The notes: generated from the sequence alone by a model not told the origin. Shown: positions 20,732-30,689, numbered from the stretch's first letter. The stretch: DNA of 33,340 nt from Halicephalobus mephisto (GCA_009193035.1 SWDT01000229.1:1-33340), one strand, 5' to 3'. Numbers and translations are program-made.

Positions 20732-20741
20732 TCTATTAGTA

Positions 20742-20747
20742 AATAAA
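20742..20747 (+). terminator. Poly(A) signal AATAAA of vWA-like gene 1
   Basis: AATAAA lies 11 bases after the stop codon. From here to 21,030 I see only intergenic sequence. Confidence 0.6.
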
Positions 20748-21031
20748 CTCATGCATTTTATATTGTTTTATGCTTAATACATTTGAGCATGAAGATATTC
20801 AATTCAGTTTCTAGAGGTCTTAGATTGTATGGATACGATTCAGTAAAATTCACAATCTGTAAAGTGAGTGCGTTTCGAAGGCCGACTCATGTGTAGTTAT
20901 ACACAGAGACTGAAATTCGACTCGCTCCGTTATCCAAGACATTATTCAATTAAATAGGATTACAAACATCTAGTCTTTAATCCCATCTTTACTGATTTTC
21001 TTATTTCTTCAACTTTTCCAAACTGTGTTGG

Positions 21032-21258
21032 GTATTATGAAAGTTGACGGTCAGAGTTCGAGATCAAAATTTGGATTTCCCGTGTTAAGATACAACTTAC
21101 AAATCATGTTTGGATTTAGAATATCCAAATATCAAATTCTAACTATAAATTTACAAAGAACAAAGAACAAGTTTTTTGAGGAGAAAAATTCATAAAAGTT
21201 ACCATAGCCTAAAATTTCAAAGTTCGACTTCGAACTCGGATCCTTGACTTTGATAATA
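21032..21258. repeat. Foldback family, copy C
   Basis: The left end gtattatgaaagttgacggt and right end ttgactttgataata are inverted. Inner blocks agttcgagatcaaaatttgg and aaatttcaaagttcgacttc match copies A and B. It lies between vWA-like genes 1 and 2. Confidence 0.8.
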
Positions 21259-21388
21259 AAGAGCACTGATCGTATATTACAATTTTAAAAAACAATTCTA
21301 TAAAATACTAAAACTACTGATTGAAATTTTGTTATTTTTAAAATTTTCGAAAAATTCTCGACAAAAGCACTAACATTCAAAACAGCTT

Positions 21389-21420
21389 GATTGATAAAAA
21401 TACTGATAATTATTGTCAGA
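21389..21420 (+). promoter_or_regulatory. GATA-containing promoter block of first exon 1a
   Basis: The block ttgataaaaatactgataat and tattgtcaga contains a perfect ACTGATAA at 21402-21409. It closely matches the block upstream of the third gene (27679-27708, TTGATAAAC..GTGATAATTACTGTCAGA). An acceptor-like ttttattttag ends at about 21,449, before the ATG at 21,475. Confidence 0.55.
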
Positions 21421-21474
21421 GAAATTTAACGATGAAAATTTTATTTTAGATATTCACTTTTATTGCTTTCCATA

Positions 21475-21806
21475 ATGATTTTAGTTGGACTTTTTTTTCT
21501 TTTTCTTGGAAAAATTCAAAGCCAATCGACGAATCCTCCAGCGGGATGTTCGGGATATATGTTCCTCGGTGAAAACAGTTATGTCACATGTACTCAACAT
21601 CTGACTTTTCTACAAGTAGCTAATGATACTGTAGGACGATATTTTTCTGACGGAAATGGATTCGCCGCTAGAGGATTCGGATCCAAAGATACCTGGTTAC
21701 TGTTGGATTACACAAATATACAGAACTTCACTTTGACCATGATGGAGTGGATCCAGACATACAGTCGTAACAATTGTTCTGATTCAGAGGCAGTTAATTT
21801 TACAAA
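21475..21806 (+). CDS. Alternative first exon 1a of vWA-like gene 2
   Basis: The ATG at 21,475 opens MILVGLFFLFLGKIQSQ, a signal peptide, followed by AGCSGYMFLGENS and the rest of the D1 N-terminal half. The exon ends at a good donor (ACAAA|GTAAGA) in phase 2, the same phase as exon 1b and as exon 1 of the paralogs. No exon 2 lies between it and exon 1b (21941-22266), so it can be used only by skipping 1b and splicing to 22,314. That would give a 644-aa protein. The alternative is an orphan exon left by an incomplete gene duplication. The frame is intact and several N-glycosylation sequons are kept. Confidence 0.65.
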
Positions 21807-21873
21807 GTAAGACTTATGAACTTTCTTCTTTAGATAAAACTAAAACAGAAAAAAGTTCTTGAATGATTTTTTT

Positions 21874-21906
21874 CTGATAAGCCGACAGAGCGTCTAAGCT
21901 ATAAAA
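21874..21906 (+). promoter_or_regulatory. Core promoter of exon 1b: CTGATAAG plus TATA box
   Basis: CTGATAAG at 21874-21881 and TATAAAA at 21900-21906 lie 61-67 and 35-41 bases before the ATG at 21,941. The order and spacing match those before the third gene (TGATAA at 27692, TATAAAAG at 27717, ATG at 27763). Exon 1b therefore seems to have its own promoter, inside the transcript of exon 1a. Confidence 0.55.
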
Positions 21907-21940
21907 ATTCTTGATTAATTGAGAAAATTCGTTTGGAAGA

Positions 21941-24193
21941 ATGATGCTTATAATTTTTCTTATTCTATTAGGTTCCGTAGAGGTCCAGTCCTCAACCCCA
22001 GGGGTATGCGGGGGTTACATGTTCTTGGGGGAAAACAGTAATCCTACCTGTAACCAACATATTAACTTTTTGACTGTTGTTAAGGACATTGTTTCGAATT
22101 ACCTTTCTGACGGAAACGGATTCGCTGCCAGGGGTTTCGGTTCTCCAGATAATTGGACATATCTGAATTTCGAAAATAAAACAGATTTCATCACTTTAGT
22201 TCAAACCTGGATTCAGCAATATTCAAGCCAAGGCTGCAAAGATCCAGAAGCTGCTAATTTTACAGAGTTCTCCCTTGTCTAATTTTATAACTACTAATAA
22301 CAATTACTTTCAGTCCACTTCAGGACATCCTCAATCACCTGAACAGAGGATATCATAAATATGGGATCTTCCTTGAAGCAGAAACCGAGTAAGTTCATTT
22401 ACAAAAGAATTCAAAAATTGAAATTCTAAATGATTTTTGGACTTTTGTCAGAAGAAATTTTTGTTTTTAAAGAAATACTAAATTTTCGATATACTAAAAA
22501 TTATTTTTTAAATAATATCAAAACGGAACTTCTTTTTTGTGAGATAGATTGAGAAATAACTGCAAATCAATAAGAAGATTATCTTCTTTTATATCATCGT
22601 CAATTAAATTTTTATTTTCAGCACAATTGTCGACTTATCTACTGCAATGCCTTTGGCTCAGCAGATTGCAACCTATGATGCTGATATCTACGTCTGGGAC
22701 ATATCCGTTAATAATAACGATAACAACCTTTTCGAGACTCTCACTGGAAACAAACCGGGACACATACTCAGAGGAGCCAACCTCACATATAATGATGTCA
22801 TGGGATTTCTCGCATGTTCGATGATCCCGGAATTCAAGAACTTTTCCTGCAATCAGTTACCTGTTACTTTGCCTCCTGGACTGAATTGTCCATCGACAAC
22901 AGCAGGTCCAATAACTTATCCAACAACACGCTATCAAACAAGTCAACCATGGACAACCGCAACTCCTCCAACGACGAATATTTCTTGTACCTCATTAGAA
23001 CTGATCTTCATTCTTGATAGATCCGAGTCAATAGTGCCTTATATCTACAACAGTGATGCTAACCAGTTCGTCATCAACTTTGCGAGTCAGTTCTCCTTCC
23101 CCAACGAAGTTTCTTCCGGTAGCGGATATGCACGGTTCGGAGTCATCCAATTTGCAGACACTGCTGAAGTCTCTATTCCCCTAGGCGATTACACCAGAAG
23201 CAACTTCATTAGTCAAGTACAACAGAAAGTGAAATTCGGGGATGGAGGAATCAAAAACCTTTTAGGGTAAGCTTTGATTTTTTTATTTACAGAACAATCA
23301 AAATTTTCAGTGCTCTTCAAGCTGCTTATGCCCAATTTCAATCCAATTCCATTCTCTCCAACAAGGCGGTTATGCTAATAGTAGACGACGTCTCGTTGAT
23401 TGCAGAAGTTCGGGATGCCATGGCTCGTCTGGACACTTTTGTTGATCTCCCCATGGGAGTCATCATCCCTGGGTTCACAAGTACTCCAGAAAAAGGACTC
23501 GCCGATTTGACGATATTGCTCGGAAACAACTCTCAATTAGCTTTTGCTAACATTTCCATGGCCCTTTCGAACGCCCCTAGTCTGATCAGCAACACCTATC
23601 CTTGCCAACTTCCTGCTGCTTGTTCCGTTCTCTGCTTCATCGAAGAAGCCACTGTCGTCATTGGAGCTGAAGCCAAACTAAACTTCCTGAAACTAGTCCA
23701 AAGATTAGTCACCACTGTGGCCTTCAACCCACACCAAAGATTCTCCATTTCCTTCTTCGGGGAATCCATCTACAAGGCGATTGAAGCGCAGGAATTCGAT
23801 ATATTCAATAAAACATTGACAGCTTTCATCGACACTCTTAGCTCCGATGATTCTCCCAACGGCGGTCGAACCTTCTTAGCACCAATATTAAATCAGTATA
23901 CGTCCTTTTTCAATTCCAATATCTACAAAAACGCCTCGACCTTGCTTCTGGCAGAAATTGAAGCTCTCAGGGACCCTACAGCTGCTTATTCTGCTTGCCA
24001 GACTGTGGCTAGTCTCGGGACTGACTTCTACGTGATTGATCAATCCAGATTCACTGGTCCTTCCAGCCTTTTCTCCACCTGTACTGGAGGCAAACCTGGG
24101 CACATCCTCAATGGCACTGCTCTCTCCCAAGATCAACTCTTCAATCAACTGAGAGATTCACTCATTCAGAACTTCAATTTCATGAGATGTTAA
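21941..24193 (+). CDS. Secreted vWA-like family protein 2 (full D1-D2-D3 form)
   Basis: Exons 21941-22266, 22314-22388, 22622-23266 and 23311-24193 give 642 aa. The signal peptide is MMLIIFLILLGSVEVQS. D1 (about 20-215) carries GGYMFLGENS and the signature TGNKPGHILRG. A Thr/Pro-rich linker follows (about 220-255). D2 (about 258-445) is a recognisable von Willebrand A domain. It has a MIDAS DRSES at residues 266-270, ARFGVIQFAD and VDDV at 373-376, but GDGG stands where MIDAS domains usually have a Thr-containing loop, so metal binding may be altered. D3 (about 453-642) has CSVLCFIEEAT, LGTDFYVIDQS and TGGKPGHILNG. There are many N-x-S/T sequons and no membrane anchor, which suggests a secreted adhesion or binding protein. 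Exon 1b has a weak donor (GA|GTTCTC). Read through, it would stop after 113 aa. The ligand is unknown. Confidence 0.88.
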
Positions 24194-24253
24194 ATAATAA
24201 GAGTAAAATTACGTAATTTTTGCCGTTGTAAAGTTGACAATTGTCATTGCAGA

Positions 24254-24259
24254 AATAAA
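24254..24259 (+). terminator. Poly(A) signal AATAAA of vWA-like gene 2
   Basis: AATAAA lies 61 bases after the stop and about 55 bases before the left edge of the piggyBac element. Confidence 0.55.
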
Positions 24260-24388
24260 CGTTCCCGTGCATTTCTTGGCGATGTCACCTGGTTTCACCA
24301 ATTTTTGACTTTAATAGCACATTCGCGACAATGCCTGTTTTTTCGTGGCGTGTTCGTGGGACCTTGAGGTTTTTTTGCGGTTTACGTG

Positions 24389-24408
24389 TGGGTACAAATT
24401 TGTACCCA
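24389..24408. repeat. 20-bp perfect palindrome, piggyBac left subterminal box
   Basis: TGGGTACAAATTTGTACCCA is perfectly self-complementary and is followed by gcggtcccacga. Two relatives lie on the right side of the element. Confidence 0.9.
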
Positions 24409-24557
24409 GCGGTCCCACGATTCGGTTTTTTTGTTATCACAAATGCGATAATAAGTTTTGTACATTTTTTGCAACTTCTGTGTATTTTTTTATATATCTA
24501 GTATTCCGTGGTTATTATTTTGCGAATTTTTATATATAAAAAAGGTTGTTATTTTAG

Positions 24558-26130
24558 GATATATCGCTTATAGAAGATTTAAATGTCAGTTTCGATCAAT
24601 TATTACTCGATAGCGATGCTGAAGACGAAATTCTCGAAGTAACAAATGATTCCAGATTAAACCTCCCTGTTATTGATGTTGAAGAAAAAGATAGTGACGA
24701 ATCCGAAAATTCTGAAAATGACAATGAAGTTGTCGAGAAAGATGAATGGTCAGACACTGTAACGCCCCACAACCCTTGGATTTTTGAAGATGAAAATATT
24801 GGAATTAATTCTGAGTTGTTGATGAATTGCAAAGAACCTATCGATTTTTTTGAAAGTCTAATAAATGATATTTGGGATTTACTTGTGATTGAGACAAATA
24901 GATATGGGGAAGGAAAGAACAAGGCATGGGTACCAACAGATGTAATTGAAATGCGAAAATTTTTTGGTCTTTGCTTCCAAATGAGTGTTGTGAGACTTCC
25001 CAAGCTTCGTGATTATTGGAGTACAAATTCTGTGTTTGGAGGAATAGCAATTGGTGCCAAGATCATGACGAGGACGAGGTTTGAATCTCTACTTGGGAAC
25101 CTGCATCTTGCTGATAATTCAAATCACGACAGTAGTGACAGATCATTTAAAGTAAGACCGCTGATAGAGCTTTTCAATAATACACGCCAAGAAGCATTCA
25201 GACCTGGAAGAGATGTTCCCATCGATGAATCTCTCGTCTCATTCAGAGGAAAAATCGGTTTTAAACAATATATCCCTGGAAAACGGCACAAATACGGGAT
25301 CAAATTATTTAAGATTTGTGGGAAAGGCGGTTACACTTGTAAGATTATCATATATGCTGGGAAAGACAATTCTAGAACAGGAAGTGTAGCAGTCTGTGGT
25401 TATGAAATTGATGGACAGATATTTGAATCAGGGTAGACGACTCTTTGTGGACAACTGGTATACTGGACTACTATTGGCTGAAAATCTAATTAGCAAAAAA
25501 ACACACTTGATTGGAACATTTCGTAGAAACAGAAAAGGATTGCCAAAAGATGTGATTCACCGCAGACTAAAAAGAGGAGAAATAAAGGCGCAGCAAAATA
25601 ACAACGGCATTATCGTAATGAAATGGAAAGACAAACGAGATGTCATCATACTATCTACCACTCATGACGCCAGTGTAGCAGAAAACTCAAAACCTGTTGC
25701 TGTTGTTGAGTACAACCAAGCGAAGCTATTTGTGGATACCAGTGATCAATTAGCTTCGTATACTCCCTTTGTCAGGAAAACATGCAAGTGGTACATCAGG
25801 ATCATGTTCCATATTACCACTCAAACCTTATTTGTCAACGCGTGACGATTGTACAATGACAATGTTAAGAAGATTGGTATTACGGACTTCAAGATCGAAT
25901 TAATCCGAAGTTTGCTGGAGCAGCCAAAAGTTCGAACACCTTCCAATCGACATAAATTGGAAAAAACAACTGCCAGATTACGATGCAAGGGTTGCTACAG
26001 TAATTTAACCAAGACCTTCAGCGCAAGGGAAGCATCAAATCGTGCCAAAAGGGTAAATACGAGGTGCAATAAGTGCAAAAAACATTTTTGTTTAGATTGT
26101 TTTAATAATAAACATGACACATGTTCGTAA
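24558..26130 (+). pseudogene. PiggyBac transposase, frameshifted and with internal stop
   Basis: The frame can be followed from an acceptor-like gttattttag at 24,557 through an acidic N-terminus and the piggyBac core. Core motifs are DESLVSFRGKIGFKQYIPGK (first catalytic Asp at 25224), LFVDNWYTG (second Asp at 25450) and KLFVDTSDQLASY (third Asp at 25735). The C-terminus is the family's Cys-rich zinc-binding domain (CKGCYSN, CNKCKKHFCLDC). A one-base frame change lies near 25,390, just before VVMKLMDRYLNQG. An in-frame TGA at 25843-25845 interrupts VNA|RLYND. Both breaks fall in conserved protein, so introns do not explain them and this copy should be inactive. No obvious initiating ATG exon was found; an upstream mini-exon is possible. 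Confidence 0.9.
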
Positions 26131-26356
26131 AATAAAATTATATAATTAATTGCAAAAAATTAGAAACAATTTGATTGATTTTGAACAGAATGAGGGATCA
26201 GAAAACTAATCAACTTTGGATCTGCCTAAAACTATCATATATGATTACGGATTGCTTGCCCACGTCTATTGCAGCACCAAAGGGATAGGTAGTATTGAAA
26301 AGTGCAAAAAAGTCTTTAAAAAATAATTAATGCGCAAAAAATCGATTAAATACCTG

Positions 26357-26420
26357 TGGGTACAAAAACGTACCCAACGGTCCCACGAGTACGTGCGCGT
26401 TGGGTACAAAAATGTACCCA
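26357..26420. repeat. Two palindromic boxes, piggyBac right subterminal region
   Basis: TGGGTACAAAAACGTACCCA (26357-26376) and TGGGTACAAAAATGTACCCA (26401-26420) are 44 bp apart. They are followed by acggtcccacgag and gcggtcgcgag respectively, so all three boxes of the element share the same orientation. They may be transposase-binding sites (inference). Confidence 0.9.
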
Positions 26421-26439
26421 GCGGTCGCGAGTGTGATAG

Positions 26440-27675
26440 AGAACAAGTTCAGCTCTGTTTTCAATAATAATCATACCTGTCAACCAAATTTATTAAATGA
26501 AAAATTCTCTTACTCGTAATTATATTTTCATTTCGTTCAAATGTACGTAAACAAAATCACATAATCTCTACTGCTTTAACTTCGGTATTTTTTTTCTCGA
26601 AAATATCTGCTCTTAAGAATCATTAAATCATGATTGTGGGTACAGAAAACAGAGTTCAATTTTGTCAACAACTTACATCGAGATCTAAGCCACTATTTAG
26701 TAGATTGATTTCTGTCGTCTTTGATTCTAGTTAGCATTAAATAGCTTGTTTTTTTCTTCATACAGTATTTGACTCGGATTGCGGTGATTTCTCTCAAATC
26801 ATAAAGATTGCTATATTTACTTTCGTTCTTGAATTACAATACTCCGAAAATTTTCTATCAAGTAGAAATTTGGGTTGACATAGAAGAGAAAATGGTTCTT
26901 TTTTGCTTGTTATGATTTACAAGATTTTGGGATGTATATCAATTGACATTGATTATGACTACGGTAAGTATGCGGAGAAATGTTGAATTCTCTGAAATTT
27001 TTTTGAAAAAAGGTTATTAGTTTTAACGTAGAACATCAAAGATGCACTTCCAATTTTGATGACTTATTGATAAGAGAGCAATGATTCTGTTTCCTAAAGT
27101 CGTAAAACACGATTTTCTGGAAAAAAATTTTAGGATAGGCATATTTGGAAACCAGAAATATTCAAAGGAAAGTTAATTAAAAAATTATGAACAAAATACT
27201 GATGGATATAGAGGAATGCAGTAGTAGCTATCTCAATAAGTTATACGGTAGACTTCTGAGTGACGGAATTTATTATATTACACAAGACTGACGTAAGAAA
27301 TGAACTTTAGTCTGGGTGTTATCTCGAATATCGTGTTCACTGACTCTTGAATAACCTTAGTCAAATTTGAAACCATAGTTTGTCGCTGAGATTTATGTCC
27401 TTGAGAACTTTTAGAGGAATGAAGAAAATCACTGGAGAACATGAAAATGTCCTATTAATAACAGTGGTGATGATTATTCTACACACTTTTAGACTAGAAC
27501 TCTTTAATAACATATTAAATATTATCCGTACTCGTATTTTAATTTGCTGTCCAAGTTATTCCTAATTTCTTGAATCAATTTAAAGAGAATAAACAACTAA
27601 TTAAGAGTTTATCGTTTCCAAGGCTTCTTTCGTCATAAAGCGGAAATAGAATCATCGAACAATACACAACCATGT
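26440..27675. other. Intergenic region, nothing recognised
   Basis: This is non-repetitive AT-rich sequence with only short chance frames; the longest, about 61 codons at 27380, has no domain. No tRNA, promoter or repeat could be supported. Confidence 0.5.
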
Positions 27676-27678
27676 CAT

Positions 27679-27724
27679 TGATAAACGTTAGTGATAATTA
27701 CTGTCAGAAGCTTAGATATAAAAG
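27679..27724 (+). promoter_or_regulatory. GATA and TATA promoter of the third vWA-like gene
   Basis: TTGATAAAC..GTGATAATTACTGTCAGA (27679-27708) is followed by TATAAAAG at 27717-27724, which ends 39 bases before the ATG. The upstream half matches the block before exon 1a. The TGATAA-to-TATA layout matches exon 1b. Confidence 0.6.
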
Positions 27725-27762
27725 CACTCTTTCATGGACACCAGTATTGTTTTTCTTGAATA

Positions 27763-30225
27763 ATGATTTTAGCCGGAGTTTTCCTTTTTCTTCTCTTGGG
27801 AGGGATCGAAGCCCAATCACACACTAAATCAGGATGCTCGGGATATATGTTCTTCGACGAAAACAGTGCCGCTACTTGTAATAACATTATTGCTTTTTTT
27901 CAAGTAGCCAAGAACGTCGTCGGGTACCTTCAGGACAATAATGGATTCGGTATTAGGGGGTTCGGAGATCCAATTAGTTGGATTCCATTGACCTATACGG
28001 ACAAAGCAAGCTTCATATCACTTATGGATCAATACATCAACTATTACAGTGCAAATGGTTGTGATGAACCAGAGGAAGTTGAATATACAGAGTGAGTATT
28101 TTTGAAATTTTTTCCTTACGAGAACTCTTAGATAAAACTGTTTTCGGATATGTTTTCTTACACAGTAATTCAAATGCACAAAATATAAGTTTCAGCTATT
28201 ATGAGACAGTTATTTTTAAAGGATTATTTTCACATTTTTCACTTTCTATTGATTTCTCTAGAAACTCAATCCCTAGCGCTATCCACGTAAGAATCTTAAG
28301 TCCTTACAGAGAAAAACAGTAAATTTTACACAACATACAACTTTCTTGGGCACCATTTACACTCTAGTTGGAATTCGTTCTACAAAGAAGACGAGTTCAC
28401 TCCAAGAGATTTCGGTTTTTAAATAAATAGGCAGATTAAGAATATCTAAACTAATATCTTTTTTGTACTTCAAGGTATCATTATTCAATACACAACCAGC
28501 ATAGAAAAAATCTACCATCCCTTAATTTTACAGTTCTCCCTCATTAAATTTAACAATTAATGATAATGAATTACTTTCAGTCCATTCCAAGATATTCTCA
28601 ACAACTTAAACGCTGGATATTATGAATACGGCATCTTTCTGGTAGGAGAAACTGAGTAAGTCTTCTTTTCATATCCCGACAATGAATGTCTCTTTTCAGC
28701 ACAATTACCGATTTACCCAATGCAATGAGTTTAGCTCAACAGATTGCGGCTTACAATCCCGATGTCTACGTCTGGGATGTCTCCGTGTACAACAACAACA
28801 ACACTCTTTTTCAAACACTTACTGGAAATAAACCAGGTCACATACTCAGAGGAGCCAATCTCACATACGATGATGTCATGGAATTTGCGGCATGTTCCAT
28901 GATCTCAGAATTTATCAGCTTCTCCTGTAATCCACCACCAGTTACTCCAACTCCTCCTTCGGAATGTCCATCGACAACAACTGGTCCACCTGCAACTCCT
29001 CCCACGACAAACACCTCTTGTACTTCATTGGAACTGATCTTCATCTTAGAGAGATCCGAGTCTATCGTCCCCTATATCTATGAGGGCAATGTGAGCCAGT
29101 TCGTAATCGACCTTGCCAGTCAGTTCTCCTTCCCCAACGAAGTTTCTTCCGGTAGCGGATATGCACGGTTTGGAGTCATCCAGTACGCAACCACTCCCGA
29201 AATCTCCATTCCTCTCGGCAGTTACACTCGAAACGACTTCAACAGTCAAGTCCAACAGAAAGTCAAGATCGGAGATGGAGGCGTCAACAACGTTGCTGAG
29301 TAATTATTTTCTCTGTTTATGAAGTAATAGATGCGTTTCAGTGCTCTCTTGGCTGCCTACAACCAGTTCCAATCCAACTCTGTTCTCTCCAATAGAGCTA
29401 TCATTCTGGTAGTGGATGATGTTCCCTTGGATGGAGATGCTGTGGATGCCATGCACAAGGTACAGACTCTCGTCCAGCTTCCAATGGGAGCCATCATCCC
29501 TGGGTTCGCAGGCAGTCCAGCTGACGGACTCAATGATTTAAAGATCCTCCTCGGAACCAACTCCAACCTGGCCTTCCCAGACCTCACCACCGCTCTTTCT
29601 AGTGCTCCAGGTTTTGTAATGGACGTTTTCCCTTGTCAAGCTCCTCCCGTCTGCTCCGTTCTCTCCTTCATCGGAGAAGCCACCGCAGCCATCGGGAACA
29701 AAGCGAAAGTGGATTTCTTAAAGTTAACTCAGAGACTGGTAAACAGTGTCAACTTCAATTCAACTTCAATCCGAAACAACGATTCTCCATTGCTCTGTTC
29801 GGGATTCCATCTATAAGGCTATCGAACCCCAATCACTGCAGGAGTTCAACTCGACTTTATCATCTTTCATTCAGACCATATTTCCGACAATTCCCGAATG
29901 GAGGCCGAACCATTCTTCCCCCATTCCAACCATACGTAACAGCTGCCAGCTCTAGTCTGTACACTAACTTCTCTAATTTGCTTCTGGCGGAAACCGAGGC
30001 TATCAAAGACCCTACAGCTGCTTTATCTGCTTGCCAGACCATAGCTAGTCTTGGGACTGACTTCTACGTGACGATCAATCGCGATTCACTGGTCCTTCGA
30101 GTCTTTTCTCCACCTGTACTGGGAATGTCTGGACATATTCTCAACGGCACCTCCCTCTCCCAAGATGATCTTTCAACCAGTTGAGAGATTCACTCATCCA
30201 AAACTTCAATTCCATGAGATGTTAA
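27763..30225 (+). pseudogene. vWA-like family gene 3, broken in its last exon
   Basis: Exons 27763-28091, 28581-28655 and 28700-29299 are intact and in phase. They encode a signal peptide (MILAGVFLFLLLGGIEAQ), D1 with TGNKPGHILRG, a Thr/Pro linker and most of D2. The MIDAS core reads LERSES, with Glu for the metal-binding Asp. The last exon starts at 29,342 and stays in frame through VVDDVPL and the start of D3, then breaks. An 11-base tandem duplication (ttcaattcaac) near 29,760 and a lost base near 29,805 put a stop at 29,816. Against gene 2 further indels appear near 30,070 (-1), 30,120 (-2) and 30,170 (-1). The homologous stop would be at 30223-30225. The protein could still be made as a truncated D1-D2 form, so it may be a very young or partial pseudogene. 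Confidence 0.8.
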
Positions 30226-30372
30226 ATAATGAAAGAGTAAAATTACTAATTCATGTCATTTTAAATCTGATAAATTGAAATACGAAAACATTAAATCTAG
30301 AGAGTCATCAAGTAGTGTGTGTAGTTATGCGGAATAAAGCTTAGTCTGTTCGATAATCTACATATAAGCTCA

Positions 30373-30689
30373 TTCTATTCTATTTCTATTTATTCCCATA
30401 TCGCACATTCAAAGTTCACAAAACATACTAAAGCTAAACTTCCTTGTACCTTTGATCCAACTCATCCATCGGTACGTGTGAGTCTTCTGTTCCTAGGACC
30501 TTGGGATTCTTCATTCATCTAGCTTGTCTTTGGTCAACGGCCTCTAATGAGAATATGCAGAGGGCTTCGCTTCTTTAGCCTACAAGCAGCTTGCGGGCTA
30601 GGCTTCTAGCTGCCGGTCTTCGGTCGGAATCGAACCCGGATCTCGTAAATTTGAATATCACGTGTACTACCATTGTACTATCTAAGGAC
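30373..30689 (-). mobile_element. tRNA-derived SINE with 10-bp target-site duplication
   Basis: On the minus strand the element opens with a tRNA-like head (30689-30615), continues for about 240 bp of unrelated body and ends in an A-rich tail with aaatagaaatagaatagaat (about 30395-30373). The sequence TATAAGCTCA flanks it exactly on both sides, at 30363-30372 and 30690-30699, as expected of a target-site duplication made by LINE-assisted insertion. It encodes no protein. No LINE partner is visible in the window. The SINE family is not one I can name. Confidence 0.8.
30615..30689 (-). other. tRNA-like head of the SINE (pol III promoter boxes)
   Basis: An A box, TAGTACAATGGTAGTAC, and a B box, GGGTTCGATTCC, are spaced as in a tRNA. 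The D stem (GTAC/GTAC) and anticodon stem (CGTGA/TTACG) pair, but the anticodon loop has nine bases, the T stem does not pair, and only part of the acceptor stem pairs. It is therefore tRNA-derived and not a working tRNA. The start, TCCTNGATAGTA, resembles tRNA-Asp. Confidence 0.7.

Larger units (their letters stand above)
24315..26438 (+). mobile_element. Decayed piggyBac-family DNA transposon, ~2.1 kb
   Basis: A piggyBac transposase gene (24558-26130, broken) is bracketed by short inverted ends: tagcacattcgcgac at 24315-24329 and the inverse gtcgcgagtgtgata at 26424-26438. A TTAA, the target used by this family, sits directly before the left end at 24311-24314; the expected right-hand TTAA is not seen (gaga). 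Subterminal boxes of a 20-bp palindrome occur once on the left and twice on the right. The length is typical of autonomous piggyBac elements. Exact boundaries are inferred and could shift by a few bases. Confidence 0.75.

Noticed and set aside
24345..24539. 64-codon frame in the left end of the piggyBac element as a first transposase exon
   Set aside because: It has no similarity to piggyBac N-termini, spans the subterminal palindrome, and has no convincing donor leading to 24,558.
25385..25436. Intron explaining the frame change in the transposase
   Set aside because: The bases that would be removed encode VVMKLMDRYLNQG, a conserved piggyBac segment, so a frameshift mutation is the better explanation.
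30615..30689. Functional tRNA gene (Asp- or Glu-like) on the minus strand
   Set aside because: The T stem does not pair, the acceptor stem is only partly paired and the anticodon loop has nine bases. The target-site duplication and A-rich tail mark it as a SINE head.
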